This document shows positions 8,451-15,480 of a stretch of DNA of 19,889 nt, in pieces. This stretch comes from G020353115 sp964389685 (GTDB lineage: Bacteria > Bacteroidota > Bacteroidia > Bacteroidales > VadinHA17). Both the position numbers and the translations under genes were made by a program. Position 1 is the first letter of the stretch; each line of letters begins with the position of its first letter. Below the pieces are notes generated by a model. That model did not search any database, was not told where the DNA came from, and saw only the letters and a program-made list of their open reading frames with translations. The stretch covers positions 1 to 19,889 of the forward strand of contig CAYMFM010000076.1 in assembly GCA_964389685.1 (NCBI GenBank). Reading direction: 5' to 3'.

Positions 8451-8473
8451 CGAAAAATTCTTTGAATTTTTCG
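8451..8473. repeat. Perfect 10-bp inverted repeat with 3-base loop
   Basis: CGAAAAATTC (8451-8460), loop TTT, then GAATTTTTCG (8464-8473). It lies about 70 bases upstream of the TonB receptor start, beyond its proposed -7 box. It lacks a following T-run on either strand, so it is not a canonical terminator. It could be an operator or a cruciform. Confidence 0.6.
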
Positions 8474-8489
8474 CCATTTATGGCTGACG

Positions 8490-8589
8490 AAAAGTCAAAT
8501 TCAAGTATGTCAACTGTTTCACTCAACAGTTATCTTCAAAACTGATGAAAATTTCATACCCAAACTTGAGGGTATTGAATTTGACTTTT
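8490..8589. repeat. Exact 15-base inverted repeat enclosing nested hairpins
   Basis: AAAAGTCAAATTCAA at 8490-8504 is the exact reverse complement of 8575-8589. The 70-base interior holds AACTGT/ACAGTT, ATGAAA/TTTCAT and TACCC/GGGTA stems, so a transcript in either direction could form a branched structure. No annotated RNA family is recognised. Confidence 0.6.
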
Positions 8590-8603
8590 ATCAGGGTTAA
8601 CCC

Positions 8604-8839
8604 GTTGTGCTATTAGGGAGACAAATACTACCAGTATTTAAAATATTGATAAACAGGGCTTACCCTGGGCTACCAATATAACGCTCCTGTCTGCCGGTTT
8701 ACCAGCCTGTGGCTGGCAGGCACGGCCTATGGCGCTAAATACCTAAAAATCAATAAATATTGGATAGTTTTACAGTAAAAAATTCACCATAGGAGCCTGC
8801 TGAAGGCATGGCTATGCCACCTTTGGGCAATAGCACAAC
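8604..8839. repeat. 11-base inverted repeats bounding a 236-base segment
   Basis: GTTGTGCTATT (8604-8614) and its exact reverse complement (8829-8839) bracket a segment that is GC-richer than its flanks and holds several short hairpins. The arrangement resembles a small non-autonomous element, but no matching target-site duplication is evident and no transposase is present in the window. Confidence 0.4.
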
Positions 8840-8907
8840 AGTTCAACTTTGCACTTTCATTTCACTTTGTTGATAAAAGTGCAGTTTCACTGATTTGAGG
8901 CACTTCC

Positions 8908-9600
8908 TCATTTATCCTTGTCTTTCTTTTCGGGTCTCTGTATCCTGAGCTTCCCCCTCTTGAGGGCGTCAAAGAACCTGGCCCAGGCTAGCGGATTCAG
9001 CAGGTTGTTAATTGGGTATTGCCCGTAAGTGTAGTTTTGCAAAAGTTGCTTCTCCATCACCTGTTTGTATGCTACTCCGGGTGAGGGTATTTCATTTCCT
9101 TCGATCTGGGCCTGGATGATCGCCAGGTTTCTTATGGCAAAATCATAATCATCCTCCGGTAATTCAAGACTCAAAAAAGCCTCTTTAAACTCCTCATAAG
9201 TAGGCCAGGGGAATACGATTACCTCCTCCAGTAAAATGGTATCCCGTTCCATGATGACATCATGCGTGTAATGATAATCGAGGATCAGTGTAGGAAGTTC
9301 AAAATAAGTCAATTTGTATCCAACCGATGAAAAGATAATGGTATCCTGCGGTTCGGTTATGATAGAAAAAATCCCGTTCCGGTCACTGATGGTTCCCCGC
9401 CTGGTTTGCATGGAAATAATGTGAACATAGGGCAGGGGTTCCGATTCTTCATTCATGACAAATCCGGAAAACTGGATGTATTGCCTTTCCTGACCATCGG
9501 CTATGCCGGATGCAGAAACCAGCAGGCATGAAAACACAACAACAGTTTTGATCAGTTTATGCTTAATCACAACAAGGTTTTCCGAAATTCGGGGAGACAT
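8908..9600 (-). CDS. Exported carboxypeptidase-D regulatory-like domain protein
   Basis: The protein is 230 residues from the ATG at 9600. The frame also opens at a GTG at 9621, but the ATG is preferred because the signal peptide follows it normally. A charged start precedes a hydrophobic core (about 17-32, TVVVFSCLLVSASGIADG), so the product is exported. A carboxypeptidase-D regulatory-like beta-sandwich follows at about 41-115: FSGFVMNEESEPLPYVHI, GTISDRNGIFSI, IIFSSVGYKL. The second half (IVFPWPTYEEFKEAFLSLEL, then a helical basic tail ending in charged residues) matches a recurring Bacteroidota family of unknown role. It is too short to hold a receptor barrel, so it is not a TonB receptor fragment. 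It faces away from iorA. Its 3' side borders the hairpin-rich gap, including an 8-base inverted repeat about 25 bases past the stop. Confidence 0.78.
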   Translation of the reverse strand: MSPRISENLVVIKHKLIKTVVVFSCLLVSASGIADGQERQYIQFSGFVMNEESEPLPYVHIISMQTRRGTISDRNGIFSIITEPQDTIIFSSVGYKLTYFELPTLILDYHYTHDVIMERDTILLEEVIVFPWPTYEEFKEAFLSLELPEDDYDFAIRNLAIIQAQIEGNEIPSPGVAYKQVMEKQLLQNYTYGQYPINNLLNPLAWARFFDALKRGKLRIQRPEKKDKDK

Positions 9601-9670
9601 GGTAAATAAAACGTTCAACACCTTTCAAAGGAATCCGCAATTTACCTTATTTTTGTCTCATCACAGCAAA

Positions 9671-9702
9671 TTTTATGCTTTTTTAACATTCCGATATCTT
9701 TA
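9671..9702 (+). promoter_or_regulatory. Putative promoter for iorA-iorB
   Basis: TTTT (9671-9674), a 20-base spacer, then TATCTTTA (9695-9702): one mismatch in each element relative to TTTG and TAnnTTTG. It would give a leader of about 45 bases before the iorA ATG at 9752. The surrounding 150-base divergent gap is AT-rich and holds nothing else I recognise. Confidence 0.35.
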
Positions 9703-9751
9703 AAAAACTTACTATTTTTAAATAGTTGAAACGGGATAACTTTTACTTGAA

Positions 9752-11520
9752 ATGAAAAAATTGATGCTTTTGGGGGATGAGGCCATAGCACAGGGGGGAC
9801 TTGATGCAGGAATTTCCGGCATTTATGCTTACCCCGGAACGCCCTCCACAGAGATTATGGAATATGTCCAATCTTCGAAAGAGGCAGCGGAAAGGGATGT
9901 TCACCGGGAATGGTCAGCCAATGAAAAGACAGCTATGGAAGCCTCATTGGGTATGTCCTATGCCGGGAAGCGGGCAATGGTATGTATGAAACATGTCGGG
10001 CTCAATGTTGCTGCAGATCCGTTTATTAATTCTGCGATAACCGGCGTAAACGGAGGACTGCTTGTGGTTGTAGCCGATGATCCGTCGATGCACTCATCAC
10101 AAAATGAACAGGATTCCCGTTTTTTCGGAAAGTTTGCATTGATCCCAATACTGGAACCGGCTAATCAGCAGGAGGCGTATGATATGACTCACGTGGGCTA
10201 CGAATTATCAGAGAAGTATAATATCCCGGTGTTGCTGCGCATCACTACCCGGTTATCCCATTCAAGAGCAGGAGTTACCCTGAAATCGCCAAGAGCGGAG
10301 AACAACCTGACCCTGCCCGGAGATCCAACACAATTCGTCCTTTTGCCAGCCATTGCCAGGGTTCGATACAGAGGGCTGCTTTCCATGCAATCCAATATCG
10401 GGGAGGAGGCTGAGAATTCATCCTTTAACATATTCAGGGAAGGAAAAGAGAAAGGTTTGGGAATTATTGCCTGTGGAATTGCCTTTAACTACCTGATGGA
10501 AAATTTCCCCGGACGTGACATCCCCTATCCGGTATTGAAGTTATCACACTACCCGGCACCTGGAAAGTTGATTCGGAAAATGATTGATTCCTGTTCAACC
10601 ATCCTTGTTCTTGAGGAGGGATATCCATTTATTGAGGAGATGCTAATTGGATTACAGGCGAAAGGAATTCCGGTGAAAGGAAGACTGGATGGGACCATCC
10701 CCAGAGATGGTGAGCTTACCCCAAACCTTGTTGCTGCCGCACTCGGAATAGAACAGGAGGCAGTTACACCTGTTCCAGACCTGGTGATGAAACGACCCCC
10801 ATCTCTCTGTAAGGGATGCAGCCATGCGGATGTTTTTAATGCACTCAACGAAGCCCTGGAAAAGTACGGAAAAGGTAAGGTCTTTTCAGATATTGGGTGT
10901 TATACACTGGGGGCTTTGCCACCATTCAATGCAATCAACTCATGCGTGGATATGGGAGCTTCGGTTACCATGGCCGTGGGAGCAGCAGATGCAGGATTAA
11001 CACCAAGTGTTGCAGTGATCGGAGATTCAACCTTTACCCATTCCGGAATGACCGGGTTGCTGGATGCCGTGAATAAAAATTCGACGGTTACCATCATTGT
11101 TTCCGACAATTTAACAACCGGTATGACAGGAGGACAGAGATCATCAGCAACAGGCCGGCTTGAAAGCATATGCAAAGGCATCGGGGTTGAACCGGATCAT
11201 GTCAGGGTAATTTACCCCCTGAAAAAGGAACATGAAAAGAATGTAGACATTATAAAGGAAGAACTTGAATATCAGGGTGTCTCGGTTATCCTTGCCCAAC
11301 GGGAGTGTATACAAACNNNNNNNNNNNNNNNNNNNNNNNNNNNNNNNNNNNNNNNNNNNNNNNNNNNNNNNNNNNNNNNNNNNNNNNNNNNNNNNNNNNN
11401 NNNNNNNNNNNNNNNNAACTTGAATATCAGGGTGTCTCGGTTATCCTTGCCCAACGGGAGTGTATACAAACGGCCTCACGAAAAAAACGTGAGCGGGGAA
11501 GGATGAAGGATGAAGGATGA
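9752..11520 (+). CDS. iorA: Indolepyruvate ferredoxin oxidoreductase, alpha subunit (interrupted by assembly gap)
   Basis: Alpha subunit of the enzyme that converts indolepyruvate and other aryl pyruvates with CoA to aryl-acetyl-CoA, CO2 and reduced ferredoxin, in aromatic amino-acid fermentation. The N-terminal pyrimidine-binding domain shows AYPGTPSTEIMEY (about 26-38) and EWSANEKTAMEASLGMSYAG. The thiamine-diphosphate domain shows CKGCSHADVFNAL (about 353-365) and GDSTFTHSGMTGLLDAV followed by the DN of VSDNLTTGMTGGQ. The frame meets 100 Ns at 11317-11416. The 55 bases before the gap (11262-11316) recur exactly after it (11417-11471), so the gap is probably a false insertion. Merging the copies gives a 537-residue product ending at the TGA at 11518-11520; read literally, the frame shifts and ends at 11506. 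The C-terminal [4Fe-4S] ferredoxin domain of archaeal IorA is absent, which I believe is usual in Bacteroidota. The final residues run into a heptamer repeat. Confidence 0.9.
11262..11471 (+). repeat. Exact 55-base direct repeat flanking the N run
   Basis: Bases 11262-11316 and 11417-11471 are identical. The gap plus one copy adds 155 bases, which is not a multiple of three and therefore shifts the iorA frame. Collapsing the copies restores a coherent C-terminus. I read this as an assembly artefact. Confidence 0.9.
11317..11416. other. Assembly gap (100 Ns)
   Basis: A run of exactly 100 undetermined bases inside iorA. Round-number length and the exact duplication of the flanking 55 bases suggest a scaffolder placeholder between two contigs that actually overlap, not missing sequence. 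Confidence 0.97.
11475..11493 (+). repeat. Short hairpin CTCACG-A7-CGTGAG at the iorA 3' end
   Basis: A perfect 6-base-pair stem with a seven-A loop lies inside the last codons of iorA, just past the assembly break. It may have helped break the assembly. It is not followed by a T-run, so I do not call it a terminator, and iorB must be transcribed through it. Confidence 0.5.
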
Positions 11521-11525
11521 AGGAT
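11498..11525 (+). repeat. Heptamer tandem repeat, 4 copies of GAAGGAT
   Basis: Four perfect seven-base units span the iorA stop codon, which lies inside the array. Because seven is not a multiple of three, a change in copy number would alter the frame entering the last residues, though every frame of this unit soon reaches or approaches a stop (TGA occurs in the unit). Confidence 0.85.
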
Positions 11526-11569
11526 GCCTTGCCTGCTGCGCCTTCTCCACCTTATGGAGGATTGGCAAA

Positions 11570-11611
11570 CTGAGAACCGAGAACTGAGAACCGAGAACTG
11601 AGAACCGAGAA
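11570..11611 (+). repeat. 14-base tandem repeat, 3 copies of CTGAGAACCGAGAA
   Basis: Three perfect units end 16 bases before the iorB start codon. Each unit is itself two diverged heptamers (CTGAGAA, CCGAGAA). Purine-rich and lacking coding sense, it occupies the leader of iorB and could change the spacing of any upstream signal if copy number varies. Confidence 0.85.
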
Positions 11612-11627
11612 CCATACAATTCATCAT

Positions 11628-12215
11628 ATGAAGAATGATATAATACTTGCCGGAGTGGGTGGCCAGGGTATACTGACCATTGCAGCATCCATTGGACTGG
11701 CTGCCCTGTCCGAGAAACTGATACTGAAACAGGCTGAAGTTCATGGTATGAGTCAGCGTGGAGGAGCGGTTCAGTCCCATCTGCGGCTTTCAGACAGGGA
11801 GATCGACAGCGACCTTATCCCTTTGGGGAAGGCTGATCTGATCCTTTCCGTCGAACCCATGGAGTCATTGAGGTATCTGCCATACCTATCTAAAAACGGG
11901 TCGCTTGTTACCAACTCAACTCCCTATATCAATATCCCCGATTATCCGGATATGGAAAAAATCGTTCAGGAGATTGAAAAGTTGCCAAACCATCTCATCA
12001 TCAATGCCGATCAACTGGCAAAAGACATCGGATTCGTCCGGTCATCCAACATGGTGATGCTGGGAGCCGCATCTCCGTTCATCGATCTCCAGCCAGAAAG
12101 CTTTGAAAAAGGAATTGACCAGATATTCCGGCGGAAAGGGGAGGAGGTGGTCAGGATCAATGTTGAAGCGTTCCATGCCGGCAGGGATTATGCTGCGAAG
12201 ATTTTAAAAAATTGA
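11628..12215 (+). CDS. iorB: Indolepyruvate ferredoxin oxidoreductase, beta subunit
   Basis: This 195-residue subunit pairs with IorA and corresponds to the gamma-type domain of 2-oxoacid:acceptor oxidoreductases that helps bind CoA and cofactors. Visible hallmarks are the N-terminal AGVGGQGILT (about 8-17), EVHGMSQRGGAVQSHLRLS (38-56) and LILSVEPMESLRYLPYL. The central NMVMLGAASPF near residue 140 also matches the family. Length is normal (about 190-200). It begins 107 bases after the reconstructed iorA stop, beyond two tandem-repeat arrays. No separate promoter is obvious, so co-transcription with iorA is likely. A DUF4301 gene follows after 45 bases on the same strand. Confidence 0.92.
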   Translation: MKNDIILAGVGGQGILTIAASIGLAALSEKLILKQAEVHGMSQRGGAVQSHLRLSDREIDSDLIPLGKADLILSVEPMESLRYLPYLSKNGSLVTNSTPYINIPDYPDMEKIVQEIEKLPNHLIINADQLAKDIGFVRSSNMVMLGAASPFIDLQPESFEKGIDQIFRRKGEEVVRINVEAFHAGRDYAAKILKN

Positions 12216-12260
12216 TGAACCGTAATTTGTGAAAACCGGATAAATTTTTAAAAAACACCC

Positions 12261-13820
12261 ATGTTCTCAGAAAAAGACAGATCCCAGTTTGCAGAAAAAG
12301 GCATTGAATTGACTGAAATAGAGGGACAATTAAATAGCTTCAGGAAAGGATTTCCCCCGCTCTCTATCTATAAACCCGCTCTTTTACAGGATGGGATAAT
12401 GGCTGTAAGTGAGTCAGACCTGAATTCCTTTGCTGACCGATACGAGGAGGCATTACCCGGTGTAAGGGTAGTAAAGTTTGTACCTGCTTCGGGTGCTGCC
12501 ACCCGGATGTTTAAATCGCTTTACGAATGTTACCAGTACCTGAAATCAAACCCGGATAACATTGAGAAGTGTTTGGATAAAAAAGAGTTACAACCGGTCA
12601 AACAATTCTTCGATCGGTTGAAATCCTTTGCTTTTTACCAGGACCTTGAAGAACTATACAGGACACGGAATGAAGAGCTGGAAGATGAACCCTCCGGCAA
12701 AACGAAGATTGATGTTTTGGAAGATGTTCTTTTTGATAAAGGCCTGGCAATCGGCTCACTGCCGAAAGGCCTGATAAAGTTCCATGATTACCCGGATGGT
12801 GCCAGAACCTCCCTTGAGGAGCACATGGTTGAAGGTGCTGGTTATGCCAGAAACAGGGATAACTCGGTCTCTATCCACCTTACCGTATCCCCGGAACACA
12901 TGGATGGATTCAAAACGAGGGTCGAAGCAACACGTCATCGCTATGAAAAACGGATTGGAGTACATTTTCATATGGGGTACTCCGTTCAGAAGCCGGCCAC
13001 GGATACCATTGCGGTCGATCCGGATAATCAACCCTTTCGTGACAGCGATGGTTCCATCCTTTTTCGGCCCGGGGGACACGGCGCCCTGCTGGAGAACCTG
13101 AATGAGATTGATGCTGATATTATTTTCATTAAGAACATCGACAATGTATTGCCTGACTGGTTAAAAGATGCCACCATTCTCTATAAAAAAGTCCTCGCCG
13201 GTATCCTGATCGAATACCAGCAGAGAATTTTTTCCTACCTGGAACACCTCACTAAGCAGGAATTTGATGATGAGAACGTTATGGATGAGATTGGCAGCTT
13301 TCTTGAACGGGAATTATGTGTCATGCCACCCATTGGTATGGAGCATTTAAGCAGTATTGAAAAGCAGGAATATTTTCACAATAAACTGAACCGCCCCCTG
13401 CGTGTGTGTGGAATGGTCAGGAATGAAGGAGAGCCCGGAGGAGGTCCGTTCTGGGCAAGAAATGCCGATGGGACCGTATCCCTGCAGATCGTTGAAAGCT
13501 CCCAGATCAACTTCAGTGCTCCGGATCAGAAAAAAAAGTTTGAGCAGGCAACCCATTTCAACCCGGTCGACCTGGTTTGCGGAGTCAGGGATCACCGTGG
13601 AGAGAAATTCAACCTGTTGCATTTCAGGGATCCCAAAACCGGCTTTATTTCAAAAAAATCAAAGGATGGACGAGATCTGAAAGCACTGGAACTGCCCGGT
13701 TTGTGGAATGGGGCCATGTCGGACTGGAATACCCTGTTTGTCGAGGTGCCGATTGAGACATTTAACCCGGTGAAAACCATCAATGACCTGCTGAGACCGC
13801 AACATCAGCAGGAGCTGTAA
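12261..13820 (+). CDS. DUF4301 family protein, nucleotidyltransferase-like
   Basis: This 519-residue protein matches DUF4301, a family found mainly in Bacteroidota. It is soluble: no signal peptide or membrane segment is visible. Several elements recall UDP-sugar pyrophosphorylases: KFVPASGAATRMFKSL (about 72-87) resembles the nucleotide-binding G-x-x-TRM loop; SLPKGLIKFHDYPDGARTSLEEH (about 166-188) resembles the substrate lid with its PKG lysine; FRPGGHGALLENLNEI (about 268-283) resembles the PGGxG base-binding segment; and FIKNIDNVLPD (about 289-299) resembles the strand carrying the metal-binding DN. From these I infer a nucleotide-sugar-type transferase fold, but no substrate is known. 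It follows iorB by 45 bases on the same strand, likely in one transcript, though no metabolic link with IorAB is evident. A short hairpin follows its stop. Confidence 0.85.
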   Translation: MFSEKDRSQFAEKGIELTEIEGQLNSFRKGFPPLSIYKPALLQDGIMAVSESDLNSFADRYEEALPGVRVVKFVPASGAATRMFKSLYECYQYLKSNPDNIEKCLDKKELQPVKQFFDRLKSFAFYQDLEELYRTRNEELEDEPSGKTKIDVLEDVLFDKGLAIGSLPKGLIKFHDYPDGARTSLEEHMVEGAGYARNRDNSVSIHLTVSPEHMDGFKTRVEATRHRYEKRIGVHFHMGYSVQKPATDTIAVDPDNQPFRDSDGSILFRPGGHGALLENLNEIDADIIFIKNIDNVLPDWLKDATILYKKVLAGILIEYQQRIFSYLEHLTKQEFDDENVMDEIGSFLERELCVMPPIGMEHLSSIEKQEYFHNKLNRPLRVCGMVRNEGEPGGGPFWARNADGTVSLQIVESSQINFSAPDQKKKFEQATHFNPVDLVCGVRDHRGEKFNLLHFRDPKTGFISKKSKDGRDLKALELPGLWNGAMSDWNTLFVEVPIETFNPVKTINDLLRPQHQQEL

Positions 13821-13825
13821 GAAAA

Positions 13826-13840
13826 CCCGGAATGCCCGGG
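13826..13840. terminator. Short hairpin between convergent genes
   Basis: CCCGG (13826-13830), loop AATGC, CCGGG (13836-13840): a GC-rich 5-base-pair stem located between the DUF4301 stop and the end of the convergent lipoprotein relic. It could act as a bidirectional terminator, but no strong T-run follows on the plus strand, so this is tentative. Confidence 0.35.
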
Positions 13841-13849
13841 ATCGATGCT

Positions 13850-14315
13850 TTAATAATCAATTTTCCCTTCCTCATACAGCAAGGTCCAGCCCAGGATCCA
13901 GTTCTGGTCTTGAAAGGCACCCTTGAACGCTACCGGGTCAAACCAGTTATCAGGATAGGCTGCAAGAGACCCGAAATCAAGGGAATCGGATGAGATCTTA
14001 AACCGGCTATCGATGCGACCAATACCATAATTAACGATCTCGCTCTGCGAATAGGTGAAATAATCTATTAAAAATTCTGAGGGTCCGCTGACACCCAGGC
14101 CAGGCTCGGCAAGGATCTGGAAAATGGACAATGAATCATTCTCATGAACCTTCCAGAATATACTCCTTATCTTTTTTCCAGGTGGTGGTTCCTGTCCCCT
14201 GCCCCGAGTCCTGAATAACGTTTGATTCGTCCATTGGTATACTACCCCTTCTGCATGAAAAGAGGCTGAGGAAAGCTATTAGTAGTGTTATAACGTGAAA
14301 CAGGTTGGACTTCAT
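13850..14315 (-). pseudogene. Frameshifted, shortened beta-helix-type lipoprotein relic
   Basis: An ATG at 14315 opens a 57-codon frame that starts as a lipoprotein (hydrophobic stretch, then LSLFSC with Cys21) and reads GTGTTTWKKDKEYILEG before a TGA at 14142-14144. That segment matches the first strand of a family of Bacteroidota secreted proteins in which T-T-W-x-x-D-K-x-Y-x-L-x-G is followed by a beta-helix. In the next frame translation continues as KVHENDSLSI, which would complete the strand, then runs to a stop at 13850 through NWFDPVAFKGAFQDQNWILGWTLL, the typical C-terminus of that family. Family members are usually several hundred residues; here only about 150 codons remain, so the repeat-rich middle seems missing as well as the frame being broken. 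The start is 8 bases past the porin stop, so the intact ancestor was probably in the porin operon. An assembly indel could explain the frameshift but not the short length. Confidence 0.6.
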
Positions 14316-14323
14316 CGGGTCTT

Positions 14324-15331
14324 CTAAATTTTTACTTCAAGGTTTAGAAAAATAAAGCGACGGGCAGCCAGGTTGGGTGGATACGGAACCCAGTCCCGGT
14401 AACTCAGAGCTACTTTGATGAAGGTTTCCGGCTGGTATTGTACACCCCCCAGTAATGCACTTCCATCCGTGCTGTAATTCCAGCCATAATCTTCCCCTTC
14501 CAGCGTTTTTGAAGTCAGGTAATCATACCGTGCAAAAAGTTCCCATTTTTTTGCAAACCGGTAGAGGGAGTAAAAAGAGTAACCCCAGAGGTTCTGATCC
14601 TTCAGATGACTGTTATTGGATCTGTAATTGAATTCTGCACCTATATTGAAATGGTCTGTTTGAAATCCGCCAAAGGATGCAAGGGTGCTTTGCAACACGT
14701 TGTCTTTGTTAATAAAATCGTAATAAATTCTGAAAATCAGTGTCTTAATGGGTATTAAAGTCAATCCGATCCCGGATTTGAACGAGTTGTCAAGTTGGAG
14801 TTTTGTGTAACCCTCCCCGTTCATGAATGAAATATCGGCTGATAACCATTCCTGGTAGTCGTATTTCAGCCCGATTCCAATATCTGCGGACGGAGTAAAC
14901 CGGTATTCATCCTGAAAACTGCGGTACATGTACCTACGGGTCCAGAATTTTTCCTGGACTTTGAACTGGTATGTGTCGATCAAACCGGCATGAAATGTAA
15001 ACGCTCCGGAGGTAAGAACCATCGCTGCGTTCTTAAAATAGGCATATCGCTTGATCTTGGAATAGGCTGAAACGTCATCCGGGCTCCCGATATCCAGCTT
15101 CATGATGATGGCATAATTTTGATTCAGCTGGGTCTTGAATCCCAGGTAGGCCCGTTCCACATCAAAACCCAGGTTGTTGCCATTGATCTGGGTGTGGAAG
15201 TTGCTGTACAGGGTAGCAATCGGGACAGTTTTCTCAATGATCGTTTCCTCCTCTTCCTGACCAACGGCAACCATGGTCAGAAAATGAATAAGCAGAAAGA
15301 TGAAACAAAATTTTTGCACAATCATCTCCAT
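14324..15331 (-). CDS. Phosphate-selective porin O/P-like outer-membrane protein
   Basis: This 335-residue outer-membrane beta-barrel has an N-terminal signal peptide (hydrophobic core about 9-23, cut near VAVGQ/EE). The body shows alternating aromatic strands: VERAYLGFKTQLNQNYAIIMKLDIG, SADIGIGLKYDYQEWLSADISFMNGEGYTKLQ, WELFARYDYLT, and a C-terminal strand RRFIFLNLEVKI. These match the family named after Pseudomonas OprP/OprO. Many Bacteroidota members are not proven to be phosphate-specific. The length is a little short for the family (about 380-440). A response regulator and a Pit transporter lie about 0.8 and 1.6 kb away, which makes a phosphate role plausible but not shown. The lipoprotein relic follows directly. 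I found no convincing -7 box in the 148-base divergent gap for this gene. Confidence 0.75.
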   Translation of the reverse strand: MEMIVQKFCFIFLLIHFLTMVAVGQEEEETIIEKTVPIATLYSNFHTQINGNNLGFDVERAYLGFKTQLNQNYAIIMKLDIGSPDDVSAYSKIKRYAYFKNAAMVLTSGAFTFHAGLIDTYQFKVQEKFWTRRYMYRSFQDEYRFTPSADIGIGLKYDYQEWLSADISFMNGEGYTKLQLDNSFKSGIGLTLIPIKTLIFRIYYDFINKDNVLQSTLASFGGFQTDHFNIGAEFNYRSNNSHLKDQNLWGYSFYSLYRFAKKWELFARYDYLTSKTLEGEDYGWNYSTDGSALLGGVQYQPETFIKVALSYRDWVPYPPNLAARRFIFLNLEVKI

Positions 15332-15402
15332 TGGAATTGAAATCCGAAATCGCTGCGATAATAAGGATTTATTTTTTTATTATTTCTGTTTCATACTCCT
15401 TT

Positions 15403-15434
15403 TTTGACTTTAACATTATTTTAAAGTAGTTTTA
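15403..15434 (+). promoter_or_regulatory. Well-matched Bacteroidota promoter for the small lipoprotein gene
   Basis: TTTG (15403-15406), a 20-base spacer, then TAGTTTTA (15427-15434), one mismatch from TAnnTTTG. This is the best two-part match in the window. It predicts a leader of about 40 bases before the ATG at 15481. Confidence 0.55.
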
Positions 15435-15480
15435 ATGAAATCAATAACACATTCTAAGATAACAACCAAAACCTGTATCT

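Larger units (their letters stand above)
8381..8907. other. Gene-free, hairpin-rich intergenic region (527 bases)
   Basis: I see no gene here on either strand. Structure is dense instead. CGAAAAATTC/GAATTTTTCG makes a perfect 10-base-pair hairpin with a TTT loop (8451-8473). An exact 15-base inverted repeat AAAAGTCAAATTCAA pairs 8490-8504 with 8575-8589 and encloses smaller stems. GTTGTGCTATT at 8604-8614 recurs inverted at 8829-8839. CCAGCC-TGT-GGCTGG (about 8702-8716) and GGCAT-GGCT-ATGCC (about 8805-8818) are short hairpins. TGCACTTT/AAAGTGCA pair at 8850-8883, just past the stop of the next gene. The GC-rich middle (about 8655-8740) resembles degenerate interspersed repeats seen between genes in Bacteroidota; that comparison is from memory. 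Confidence 0.6.

Noticed and set aside
8451..8589. Retron-type or riboswitch RNA upstream of the TonB receptor
   Set aside because: There is no reverse transcriptase in the window and no recognisable cobalamin, TPP or similar riboswitch core. The likely promoter lies downstream of the structure relative to the receptor gene, so it would not be in its leader.
10549..11181. Minus-strand open frames opposite iorA
   Set aside because: They oppose thiamine-enzyme motifs in the plus frame and show no recognisable domain.
11272..11506. Proteins with about 34 unknown residues across the N run, on both strands
   Set aside because: They are produced by translating the assembly gap. The flanking duplication shows that the insertion is not real.
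11498..11611. CRISPR-like array between iorA and iorB
   Set aside because: The units are 7 and 14 bases, directly abutting, with no spacers and no cas genes; they are simple tandem repeats.
13850..14131. Stand-alone 93-residue minus-strand hypothetical gene
   Set aside because: Its only start is a TTG in the middle of a conserved-looking strand, and the lipoprotein start just upstream continues into it one frame over, so it is better read as the 3' part of a pseudogene.
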